From contig JBDKTJ010000006.1 of assembly GCA_039698075.1 (NCBI GenBank), forward strand, positions 1 through 21,530: DNA of 21,530 nucleotides, written 5' to 3'. Origin of the DNA: JAJFVC01 sp039698075 (GTDB lineage: Bacteria > Planctomycetota > Planctomycetia > Pirellulales > Thermoguttaceae). Shown here piece after piece: positions 14,255-21,530 of the stretch (position 1 is its first letter; every line of letters starts with the position of its first letter). Made by a program: the position numbers and the translations under genes. The notes below the pieces were generated by a model that saw nothing but the letters and a program-made list of their open reading frames with translations, ran no database searches and was not told where the DNA came from.

Positions 14255-14276
14255 TGATCCCTAATCCTCAATCCCC
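14255..14276 (+). repeat. C-rich telomere-like tract before the second clpP
   Basis: The tract reads as imperfect TGATCCC/TAATCC/TCAATCCCC units and resembles the one at 13555-13587. It ends nine bases before the ATG at 14285. No clear Shine-Dalgarno site is present. Confidence 0.45.
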
Positions 14277-14284
14277 TTTCAGCC

Positions 14285-14872
14285 ATGCCTCTAATTCCCT
14301 TTGTGATCGAAAAGAGCGGCCGCGAAGAGCGGGCGATGGACATCTACAGCCGCCTGCTGAAGGACCGCATCATTTTTCTCGGCTCGCAGGTCACCGACGA
14401 AGTGGCCAACGCCATTGTCGCCCAATTGCTGTTCCTCCAGTCGGAAGATCCGAAGAGCGACATCCACATGTACATCAACTCGCCGGGCGGAAGCGTTTCG
14501 GCGGGACTGGCCATCTACGACACGATGCAGTTCATCAACTGCCCCGTGGCCACGTATTGCATCGGTCAGGCCGCGTCGATGGGCGCGGTGCTGCTGGCCG
14601 CCGGCACGTCCGGCAAACGCAAAGCGCTGCCCAATTCCCGGATCATGATCCATCAGCCGCTGGCCGGCGCCGAGGGCACCGCCGAGGACATCCTGATCCA
14701 CGCCAAGGAGTTCACGAAGATCAAGGAGCGGTTGAACAGCATTTTGATCAAGCACACGGGTCATCCGCTGGAGAAGATCGAGCAGGATACGGATCGCGAT
14801 CGATTTATGTCGCCGGAAGAGGCGCTTGAGTATGGACTGATCGACCACGTGATCGAACACGCGGGACAATAG
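14285..14872 (+). CDS. clpP: ATP-dependent Clp protease proteolytic subunit, canonical paralogue
   Basis: The 195-residue product is a textbook ClpP: MPLIPFVIEKSGREERAMDI start, YINSPGGSVSAGLAIYDTMQ, catalytic S98 (GQAASMGA), H123 (MIHQPLAG) and D172 (DTDRDRFMS). It forms the degradation chamber of the cytoplasmic Clp proteases. Compared with the upstream paralogue it is closer to the family consensus throughout, so it is probably the principal subunit. No clpX gene follows, unlike the tig-clpP-clpX order of many bacteria. The start at 14285 gives the conserved N-terminus. It ends in TAG. Confidence 0.97.
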   Translation: MPLIPFVIEKSGREERAMDIYSRLLKDRIIFLGSQVTDEVANAIVAQLLFLQSEDPKSDIHMYINSPGGSVSAGLAIYDTMQFINCPVATYCIGQAASMGAVLLAAGTSGKRKALPNSRIMIHQPLAGAEGTAEDILIHAKEFTKIKERLNSILIKHTGHPLEKIEQDTDRDRFMSPEEALEYGLIDHVIEHAGQ

Positions 14873-14894
14873 AGTTTTCAGGCGGGCGCCGCCG

Positions 14895-14912
14895 AAACGG
14901 AAGGAACCGTTT
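14895..14912 (+). terminator. Hairpin after the second clpP, possible terminator
   Basis: AAACGG (14895-14900) pairs with CCGTTT (14907-14912) around AAGGAA, 22 bases after the clpP stop. Only three T lie at its 3' side. It may separate the clp transcripts from the lipoprotein gene. Confidence 0.32.
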
Positions 14913-14958
14913 GGGAGACGCCGGGGTCGCTTCTCAGTACGAGCAAGGATGCAGTACG

Positions 14959-15975
14959 ATGAAACCCATGGCCTTGGCCGTCGTGGGATTGGCGTTGTGG
15001 GCCGCGGCCGGATGCCGCTGCGACCCGGCCATTCCCGTATTGGAGCGAGAACTCCGTCTGATAGAAGACGAGATCTATCGACTTCGGGCGGAAGTTGAAG
15101 AGTTGCAGGACTGCAACGAAGCCAACTCCTCGCGCAACGAATCTCGTTCTCGGCGCGAGGAGCCCGAACCGCCGCGCGATCGAACGTCGCCCGCGGCGCC
15201 GGCCTCGCCGGCTGTGGAATTACCCCAGCAGCCGTCGCACCACGTGCCCGATGCGCTCAAAGCGCCACGGGGCGGCGTGCCGGCCGACATTCCCGAAGTG
15301 CCCGAACATCTGCGAGGCCCCTCGCCAAAGCTGCCGTCCAAGACTTCAAGCGACCGTGGCGATCCGTCGGCCGACGGGCCGTCGTTGGATCGCAAGGAAG
15401 ATCGCGTGGGCGGACGTCCGCCTCGCATGACGTTGGCCGCCCGCGACGGCTCCGAGCCGCTGATGCCCGGCGGCGATAGTCGGCGCGTGGCCTCGATTGC
15501 GTTGGACCGTCAGATGACCGGCGGCGTCGGCGACGACGATCGCCAGGGCGACCAAGGCATTTTGGTGGTCGTCGAGCCGCGCGATCGAAACGGTCGGGCG
15601 ATCGACGCGCCGGCGGACATCAGCGTGGCGGTGCTCGATCCGGCGATGCCGGGCGAAGAGGCCCGCGTGGCTCGCTGGGATTTCACGGCCGCCGAAACGG
15701 CGGCCCTATTTCGTCAATCCGGCGAGCGTTGCGCGGTTCATCTGACGATGACTTGGCCGGGCGATCCGCCGAAACACGGACGGCTGCGGTTGTTTGTCCG
15801 CTACGAAACGGCCGATGGCCGACGGCTTCAGACCGACATGCCGATCGAAGTGGCGTTGCCTGGCGGCCGCACGGCCCGATGGTCGCCGGGCGATCGTCCG
15901 GAGAATCGACGGTTGCCGGCCAACGCCGAAGACGCCCAATCGCGGCGGCCGGTCTGGTCGCCGGATCGCCGATAG
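14959..15975 (+). CDS. Putative lipoprotein with a coiled coil and a C-terminal beta-rich domain
   Basis: The 338-residue product starts with a lipoprotein-like signal: MKPMALAVVGLALWAAAGC, cysteine at 19 as the probable lipidation site. A heptad-like coiled coil follows (about 25-50, ERELRLIEDEIYRLRAEVEE). Residues about 55-190 are proline-rich and charged, probably disordered. The C-terminal part (about 205-310, from ILVVVEPRDRNGRAIDAPAD) reads as a beta-sandwich. No named family is recognised. The protein is probably anchored in an envelope membrane. The ATG at 14959 is chosen over the open upstream frame because AAGGA lies at 14945-14949 and the signal begins there. The next gene also encodes an exported protein. 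Confidence 0.8.
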   Translation: MKPMALAVVGLALWAAAGCRCDPAIPVLERELRLIEDEIYRLRAEVEELQDCNEANSSRNESRSRREEPEPPRDRTSPAAPASPAVELPQQPSHHVPDALKAPRGGVPADIPEVPEHLRGPSPKLPSKTSSDRGDPSADGPSLDRKEDRVGGRPPRMTLAARDGSEPLMPGGDSRRVASIALDRQMTGGVGDDDRQGDQGILVVVEPRDRNGRAIDAPADISVAVLDPAMPGEEARVARWDFTAAETAALFRQSGERCAVHLTMTWPGDPPKHGRLRLFVRYETADGRRLQTDMPIEVALPGGRTARWSPGDRPENRRLPANAEDAQSRRPVWSPDRR

Positions 15976-16113
15976 GGGCGAAAAACTGCCCTAGGGCGTT
16001 GCATCGGTTCCTGCTACAATCCTCCCAATACTTGCGCGGGGAGGAGAGGGGATCGCACGGGTTGCCGGCCCGTTCTCCAGATCCTTCCGTGCATTCAGCG
16101 AGGGAGGGAACCC

Positions 16114-17043
16114 ATGCGGATCGGTTTGATCGCGTTCGGTTGGACGGCGGTGTTGGCCATGGCGTCGTTGGTCTCCGCGCAGACGCATCCGTTGCGCGAG
16201 TCTGCCGAGCCCGATCAACCGGTTCGGCCGCAAGTGCCGATGCTCGTGCCTCGCCAACCCGCGTCCACGCAGGCCGCTGCATCCGCGCCGAAATCGCCGT
16301 TTACGCTTTCGCCCGAGGAACAGGCGCAGGTCGACCAAGCGCTAAAGCAATGGGAAGAGCACAGCCAGGGCATCAAAACGTTTGATTGCCGGTTTCGGCG
16401 ATGGATCTATGACGTGGTGTTCGGGCCGCCCGGCCGCGCACGGTTCGACGAATTGGGCTCGCTCCGCTATCAATCGCCGGACCGCGGGGTGTTTCGCGTC
16501 GAGACGGCGATGAAGGACAACAAGGAAGTGCCGATCGACGACGTTCGCGCCGAACGTTGGATCTGCGACGGCAAGTCGATTTTTGAATATCGAGCGACGC
16601 AGAAACAGTTGATCGAGCACAAGCTGCCGCCTGAGTTGCATGGCAAGGCCATTGCAAACTCTCCGCTGCCGTTTTTGTTCGGCGCCGAGTCGCAGCGGCT
16701 GAAGGATCGTTATTGGATCCGGATCGTCACGCCGCCGGGCGTCGCGGACCAGATCTGGCTCGAAGCGTATCCGCGATTCCAACAGGACGCCGCGAACTTC
16801 CATCACGCGGAGTTCATCATCAAAAAGGACAAGATGGCGCCGTTCGCCCTGAAGTTGGTTCAGCCGAACGAAAAGGACTCCATCGTGTACCAGTTCTACG
16901 ACATCGAGGTGAACGACCCATTCCGGTTGTTCAAGGGCGATCCGTTTCGCGCGTTCACGCCGATCGGCTGGCAGAAGATCGTCGAGCAGCCGCCGACCTC
17001 GCCGGCCGAGCAGGCTCGTCGTTCTCCTGAGAACGCGCGTTAG
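16114..17043 (+). CDS. Secreted LolA-like protein of the planctomycete TIGR03009 type
   Basis: The 309-residue product has a signal peptide (MRIGLIAFGWTAVLAMASLV, cleavage near SAQ 21-23). A short proline-rich linker leads to the conserved domain (about 64-280). Recognisable segments are QWEEHSQGIKTFDCRFRRW, GSLRYQSPDRGVFRVE, AERWICDGKSIFEYRATQKQ and PLPFLFGAESQRLKDRYWI. The layout of W.CDGK..FEY followed by a hydrophobic pocket strand recalls LolA/LppX lipoprotein carriers. I match it to the planctomycete domain TIGR03009 from memory. Its location is probably periplasmic; ligand and function are unknown. GGGAGG lies at 16102-16107 before the ATG. It ends in TAG and converges on the BBP7 gene. 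Confidence 0.85.
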   Translation: MRIGLIAFGWTAVLAMASLVSAQTHPLRESAEPDQPVRPQVPMLVPRQPASTQAAASAPKSPFTLSPEEQAQVDQALKQWEEHSQGIKTFDCRFRRWIYDVVFGPPGRARFDELGSLRYQSPDRGVFRVETAMKDNKEVPIDDVRAERWICDGKSIFEYRATQKQLIEHKLPPELHGKAIANSPLPFLFGAESQRLKDRYWIRIVTPPGVADQIWLEAYPRFQQDAANFHHAEFIIKKDKMAPFALKLVQPNEKDSIVYQFYDIEVNDPFRLFKGDPFRAFTPIGWQKIVEQPPTSPAEQARRSPENAR

Positions 17044-17115
17044 TGCGTGTCGCACGGACGTGTAGCGTTGCCGGCGGCGTGATTCTACGGTTCCGAAAGC
17101 GATCGGCACGCTACA
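17043..17115. repeat. Nested inverted repeats in a convergent spacer (terminator or dispersed element)
   Basis: A small perfect hairpin, GTGCG (17043-17047) with CGCAC (17051-17055), overlaps the stop of the LolA-like gene. A larger one pairs TGTAGCG (17061-17067) with CGCTACA (17109-17115) and continues into TGCCG/CGGCA after a one-base bulge, enclosing about 30 bases. Twelve pairs with one bulge is well beyond chance for this spacer. It could terminate both converging genes or be a small mobile REP-like element. Confidence 0.5.
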
Positions 17116-17132
17116 GGTTTGTAAAATACACC

Positions 17133-18461
17133 CTAGAACCGGAACTCCGCTCCGACGTTGAGGCCCTGAGCGTAATAGCTGGACGTCTTTCCGGTGAAGG
17201 CCGGGAAGGGCAGCGCGCCGGATTGTTGTTCCGGCCAGTTGCGAGGATCGACGTTCAGGTCGATCTGATCGGCCGCTCGGATCACGTTGCCCCAGTAGAG
17301 GATGCTGTAGCCGACGAACGCTCGCCAATGGCGGGTCATTTGATAGCCGAGCTCCAGGTTCAACTGGGGAATGATCGTGAAGACGTCGCGCGATTGGGGA
17401 TGCGGCCACGGTTCGGCGGTTGTAGAGCCGTCGTTGGTGCGGCCGGCGAAAATGCCGTAATTGTAGTATTGCGTCGATTGATTCGGCACGGTCTTGTATT
17501 CTTCGCCGGCGATGTTGATCGTCTGGTGCGTATTGCCCAGCGCGATCTAGGTCGTGACGATCAACGACCAACGTCCGCGGTATAGTTCGGTCCGCAGTCC
17601 GAGTTCGCCGCCGTAGAATTGGTTTCGGGCGTTGAAGTTGTCGTGGATCAGGAACGTGGTGCCCAGCACGCTCGACGTGCCGCCGGTGACCGTGAGGTTT
17701 TCGGTGATGCCGACGTAGTCGCTCAAGTCATAATACCGGAATCCGAACAACAGGTCGGTCCGGCAACAATTCAACAACGGAATGGCGCAGGGGTCGTCGC
17801 AAGGCGTGCAGCAGCCGTCGCACGAACACAAATTGTAGCTGAGCAAAACGCCCGCTGACTGGAAATAGTCTTTCGCGTGGACCGAGACGGTGCCGTTGAG
17901 TAGGCCTGGAGAGCTGACCAATTCGCCGCTTTGCGTGTTGGATTGGACGTCGAAGAACGGCCGCATGATGACCGTGCTGCCCGAGGTGTTCGGACTGGTG
18001 TAATTGGCATCCAACTCACCCAACGAGAGATAATCAAACTCGAGATCCCAAACGTGGCAGCAATCGAGCCATGTGCCGACGGTCGTGCGATAGCCCGATC
18101 GTCCGCCGTCGAGGACCGTGTCGTTGCCGTAAAGAATTTGTGTGGAGTTGGAGCTTAAAACGCCGGTGCTTACCAGCGGCGGCAGTTTCATTCCGCTGCC
18201 CCACCACAGCAAATAGTCGGCCCGCAGCCAATAACGCCCCGGCAGGCTGCAAACCACGCCGTCCAACGCGTCGTCGGTCATCTCAACCGTCCCAGCCGTT
18301 TGAGATTGCGCCGCTTGGGGGACAACTTGCGACGACTCGGGAATCGGTTGAAGTCCACCGGTTGTCGTGTCGGCGGCCAGGCAGGCTCCCAGGTTTGTCC
18401 AAAGTCCACCGACAAAAAGCGCGACTCCGAGAGCATAGGCTCGGCAACGAGTTTGGTTCAT
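17133..18461 (-). pseudogene. BBP7-family outer-membrane beta-barrel gene interrupted by one in-frame amber codon
   Basis: The frame from the ATG at 18461 (AGGTGGGG just upstream) encodes a signal peptide (to about residue 30) and a BBP7-type barrel, with RYWLRADYLLWWGSGMKLPP near 75-95, a cysteine-rich segment near 205-225 and LLFGFRYYDLSDYVGI. It reaches a TAG at 17549-17547 (codon 305). The same frame continues without any shift from IALGNTHQTINI to a typical barrel end, GLNVGAEFRF, and a TAG at 17135-17133. Without the internal stop the protein would have 442 residues, normal for the family. The family usually has a basic residue before ALG, so an AAG to TAG change is likely. It could be a recent pseudogene, a sequencing error, or readthrough. 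Several intact genes here end in TAG, so TAG is not reassigned. Confidence 0.85.
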
Positions 18462-18904
18462 AATCCCCACCTAAAGGCTGTTCGGCTTGTAGCGGATGGC
18501 CCGACCTTAACGAATAAAAGGACAACGACGCTTTTAACGAATCGACCGATTCTGTTGATCACATTAGCCGGAAAAGAATGTTTTGGTTAAAAGAGGGATG
18601 TGTGGAGGTTTGGGGTGTGTTTTTTGTGTGAAAAACCTGGTCTTCCGACCTCGCGGCGGACGTTTTTCGGGATGGTGGACTTTTTGGGGATGCCAACCCT
18701 CCGGGTAAGAAAGAAAAAAGAGAAGTGGAAAAAGGAAAAAACGATAAACGGGTCGCGGACCGTTCGTTCACCTGGCGTCACGGTCCCTTTTCGCATGGGT
18801 TTGGGTCGGACACGGGCCAGAACTAAAATGTGCGTGTCGCGGCTTGGCTTTTCTGGTAAAATGACGGGTTTGTGTCGTCGCCTCCCGTTTAACGTTCCAG
18901 TTCC
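18462..18904. other. 443-base divergent spacer with repeats and skewed-composition tracts
   Basis: No protein gene is supported. Near the BBP7 start, TTAACGAAT is repeated directly at 18507-18515 and 18534-18542, and a GAATCG/CGATTC inverted repeat lies at 18539-18552; these are candidate regulator sites. A GT-rich stretch with several G-runs and T-runs covers about 18592-18630. An almost pure purine tract rich in A covers about 18708-18741. A possible uvrA promoter is annotated separately. No SOS-type box was found by eye. Confidence 0.4.
18801..18829 (+). promoter_or_regulatory. Possible uvrA promoter
   Basis: TTGGGT (18801-18806) and TAAAAT (18824-18829) are 17 bases apart. The -10 matches five of six, the -35 only three. 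Another TAAAAT occurs at 18857-18862 without a suitable -35. Either could serve uvrA, which begins at 18905. Confidence 0.3.
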
Positions 18905-21530
18905 ATGCCCGCCTCCGACATTGTCATTCGCGGCGCCCGAGAGCATAACCTCCGGAATGTCGATCTGTTGTTGCCTCGCAACCGGTTGATTTGTTTCACC
19001 GGGGTCAGCGGGTCGGGCAAGAGTTCGCTGGCGTTCGACACGCTGTATGCCGAGGGGCAGCGGCGGTACGTGCAGAGTCTGTCCAGTTTCGCCCGGCAGT
19101 TTTTGGGCGAGATGCCCAAGCCGGACGTCGATCTGATTTCCGGCCTGAACCCGGCCATTTCGATCTCGCAAAAGACCGGCGGCCAGAATCCGCGGTCCAC
19201 GGTGGGCACGATCACCGAGATTTACGATTTTTTGCGAGTGCTCTTTGCGAGGGTCGGGCGTGGGCATTGTCCGCAATGCGGGCGGGCGATCACGGCGCAG
19301 AGCCGCGAGCAGATTCTAGCCCGGATTTTGACGTTTCCGCCGGACACGCATCTACTGGTGTTGGCTCCCGTGGTTCGCGGCCAAAAGGGCGAGCACCGCG
19401 ATCGGTTCGTCGACTTGATGAAACAAGGGTTTGTTCGGGCGAGGGTCGACGGCCGCGTGATCCGTCTGAGCGACGACTTGCGTCTGGATCGCCAGATGCG
19501 GCACGACATCGAGGTGGTCGTCGATCGGCTTGTGATCAACACGAAGGTGCGTCCGCGGTTGGCCGAAGCGGTCGAATTGGCCTTGCGGTTGGGCGATGGC
19601 AATCTGATGGTGGTGGAGGAGGAGAGGCTTGAGGAGGCGAAAACGCCGCCGCAATCCGCCGCCCCCCATCCCTCGTCTCCCGTCCCCGTTTTTCTTTCCG
19701 CCCATTACGCCTGCACGCACTGCGATTTGAGCTTCGAGCCGCCCAGCCCGCAGTTGTTCAGTTTCAACAGCCCGCAAGGCATGTGTCCTGAATGCGGCGG
19801 TCTGGGCGAGATCTATTCGTTCGATCCCGACCGGTTGATTCCCGATCCGACCCGGTCGTTTCAACAGGGTTGCGTCGAGCTGGTCGGATCCTGGCGCGAC
19901 ATGGGCCGCTGGCGTCGCCATATCTATCGCGGCGTCGCCGAGACGCTCGAACGGAAGCATGGGTTGCCGACCGGCGCGATTTTGGAGACGGCCTGGGAAG
20001 AGCTCGATCCGCGCTGGCAGCGCGCCTTGCTTTGGGGCACCGGCGACGAACACATCACCTTCACGTGGCGCAACGGTCCGTCCGGCTATAAATGGGGCGG
20101 CAAGTACGAAGGCGTCGTTCCGAAACTTCTCGAGCAGTACCGCACGACCAAAAGCCGACCGCAGCGGCGTCAGTTGGAAAAATACATGCGCGTGCTCGGA
20201 TGCGGCGTCTGCGGCGGCGCTCGATTGAACCCGCAGGCTCGGGCCGTCACGGTCGCCAGCGCGCAGGCGGAGTTTCAGTCGCGCGCCGAGCGAACGTTGC
20301 CGGAAATTTGCGCGATGGCGGTCTCCGAGGCCGAACGGTTTTTCGGCCGGCTCGATCTCGACGCGACGGGTCAAAAGATCGCCGAGGACGTGTTGAAAGA
20401 GATCCGGGCCCGGCTGCATTTTCTGGTCAACGTCGGGCTCGACTACCTGACGCTCGACCGCACCGCCCCGACGCTTTCGGGCGGCGAGATGCAGCGCATT
20501 CGATTGGCCGGTCAGATCGGCAGCGGACTGGTCGGCGTGTTGTACGTCCTTGACGAGCCATCGATCGGCCTGCACCCGCGCGACAACGACCGACTGCTGG
20601 CGACGCTCGCCCGACTGCGCGACCAGGGCAACACGGTCGTGGTGGTGGAGCACGATGAGGACACGATGCGGGCGGCCGACCATTTGGTTGACTTCGGCCC
20701 CGGTCCCGGCGTTCGCGGCGGGCACGTGATCGCGGCCGGATCGGTCGAGCAGGTGATCGCACAGCCGAAAAGCGTCACGGGCCAATTTCTTTCGGGGCAT
20801 CGAAAAATCGAAGTGCCCAAAAAACGTCGGACGGTCGGCGACGCCAAGCTGGTCGTTCGCGGCGCGACGCACAACAACCTGAAAGACATCGACGTTGAGA
20901 TTCCCTTGGGCGTGTTCGTGTGCGTCACGGGCGTATCCGGCTCGGGCAAGAGCTCGCTGGTCGGCGACATTCTGGTCGAGGCGCTCAACCGCGACCTGAA
21001 CGCCGGGCTGGGCCATCCCGGCGCCCATCGAACGATCGAAGGACTGAAGAATCTCGACCGGATGATCTCGATCGATCAGTCGCCGATCGGACGCACGCCG
21101 CGCAGCAATCCGGCCACCTACATCAAGCTGTTCGACGACATCCGCGACCTGTACACGCAATTGCCCGAATCGAAAGCGCGCGGCTATCCGCCGGGCCGGT
21201 TCAGTTTCAACGTGGCCGGCGGACGTTGCGAGGCGTGCGAGGGCAACGGCTCGAACAAGCTAGAGATGGATTTTCTGGCCGACGTCTGGGTCACCTGCCC
21301 GGTCTGCGAGGGACATCGTTTCAACCGCGAAACGCTGCAAGTCCGCTACAAGGGCAAGTCGATCGCCCAGGTGCTGGAGATGGACGTCCAGGAGGCGCTG
21401 CGACATTTTGAAAACATCCCGGCGATCCACCACAAACTGAAAACGCTGCACGACGTCGGGCTCGATTACATGAAGCTCGGCCAGCCGTCGCCCACGCTGT
21501 CCGGCGGCGAGGCCCAGCGCGTCAAGCTGG
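18905..21530 (+). CDS. uvrA: UvrABC system protein A (excinuclease ATPase), 3' end beyond the window
   Basis: The frame is open for 875 codons to the window edge without a stop. It encodes UvrA, the damage-recognition ATPase of nucleotide excision repair, a dimer that loads UvrB. Both ABC modules are visible: Walker A GVSGSGKSS at 33-41 and 676-684, signature LSGGE at 524-528 and again at the window end. The zinc cysteines are C270/C273/C294/C297 and C775/C778/C798/C801. Family blocks include SLSSFARQFLGEMPKPDVD, LFSFNSPQGMCPECGGLGE and YVLDEPSIGLHPRDN. Odd points: a low-complexity proline-rich insert at about residues 241-262 just before the first zinc pair, and the segment after CGGARLNPQARAVTV, which lacks the usual GK.I. 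Only about 65 residues should be missing compared with a usual length near 940. Confidence 0.98.
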   Translation, partial: MPASDIVIRGAREHNLRNVDLLLPRNRLICFTGVSGSGKSSLAFDTLYAEGQRRYVQSLSSFARQFLGEMPKPDVDLISGLNPAISISQKTGGQNPRSTVGTITEIYDFLRVLFARVGRGHCPQCGRAITAQSREQILARILTFPPDTHLLVLAPVVRGQKGEHRDRFVDLMKQGFVRARVDGRVIRLSDDLRLDRQMRHDIEVVVDRLVINTKVRPRLAEAVELALRLGDGNLMVVEEERLEEAKTPPQSAAPHPSSPVPVFLSAHYACTHCDLSFEPPSPQLFSFNSPQGMCPECGGLGEIYSFDPDRLIPDPTRSFQQGCVELVGSWRDMGRWRRHIYRGVAETLERKHGLPTGAILETAWEELDPRWQRALLWGTGDEHITFTWRNGPSGYKWGGKYEGVVPKLLEQYRTTKSRPQRRQLEKYMRVLGCGVCGGARLNPQARAVTVASAQAEFQSRAERTLPEICAMAVSEAERFFGRLDLDATGQKIAEDVLKEIRARLHFLVNVGLDYLTLDRTAPTLSGGEMQRIRLAGQIGSGLVGVLYVLDEPSIGLHPRDNDRLLATLARLRDQGNTVVVVEHDEDTMRAADHLVDFGPGPGVRGGHVIAAGSVEQVIAQPKSVTGQFLSGHRKIEVPKKRRTVGDAKLVVRGATHNNLKDIDVEIPLGVFVCVTGVSGSGKSSLVGDILVEALNRDLNAGLGHPGAHRTIEGLKNLDRMISIDQSPIGRTPRSNPATYIKLFDDIRDLYTQLPESKARGYPPGRFSFNVAGGRCEACEGNGSNKLEMDFLADVWVTCPVCEGHRFNRETLQVRYKGKSIAQVLEMDVQEALRHFENIPAIHHKLKTLHDVGLDYMKLGQPSPTLSGGEAQRVKL

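Noticed and set aside
9299..14915. Shared 15-base string GAAGGAACCGTTTGG after glyA (about 9301) and after the second clpP (about 14900)
   Set aside because: One 15-base match within a window of this size and bias is close to chance; no wider similarity surrounds it.
19352..21160. Minus-strand frame of 602 residues opposite uvrA
   Set aside because: Shadow of uvrA, whose ABC and zinc motifs are on the plus strand.

Overview
The window looks like chromosomal DNA from a planctomycete (Planctomycetota, plausibly Pirellulales). The taxonomic pointers are a BBP7-type outer-membrane barrel gene, a secreted protein of the planctomycete TIGR03009/LolA-like type, a secreted proline-rich protein with paired YHS-like modules, tandem non-identical clpP genes after tig, a GC-rich base composition and weak or absent Shine-Dalgarno sites before many genes. 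This placement is inferred from family recognition by eye; no database search was possible.

Layout. 1-2827 (+): the tail of an unidentified gene, a hairpin-forming spacer, a secreted YHS-like protein, a four-helix membrane protein and the 2'-5' RNA ligase-like phosphodiesterase thpR. 2828-2974 is a convergent spacer with REP-like hairpins. 2975-7562 (-), read in transcription order: an RpoD-type sigma factor, a PPK2 polyphosphate kinase, a ROK sugar kinase carrying an extra C-terminal Mth938-like domain, and a small XRE-type regulator with a palindrome over its putative promoter. 7563-8010 is a 448-base divergent spacer. 8011-10962 (+): glyA, two doubtful small ORFs, a mazEF toxin-antitoxin pair with a palindrome over its promoter, and a single-domain response regulator. 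This meets an FHA-domain gene (-) tail to tail.

11713-14872 (+) is a proteostasis block: a well-formed promoter, tRNA-Gly(GCC), trigger factor (tig) and two different clpP genes, with terminator-like hairpins between them and C-rich telomere-like tracts directly before each clpP start. 14959-17043 (+): a lipoprotein with a coiled coil and a LolA-like secreted protein. 17133-18461 (-): a BBP7 barrel gene interrupted by one in-frame amber codon. 18462-18904 is a spacer with unusual GT-rich and purine tracts. 18905 to the end: uvrA, cut by the window edge.

Most of the window is housekeeping (transcription initiation, one-carbon metabolism, protein folding and turnover, nucleotide excision repair) mixed with lineage-specific envelope proteins. 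The points most worth following are the ROK::Mth938-like fusion beside PPK2, the amber codon in the BBP7 gene, the promoter-overlapping palindromes at mazEF and the XRE gene, and the C-rich tracts, one of which appears to have entered the uvrA reading frame.
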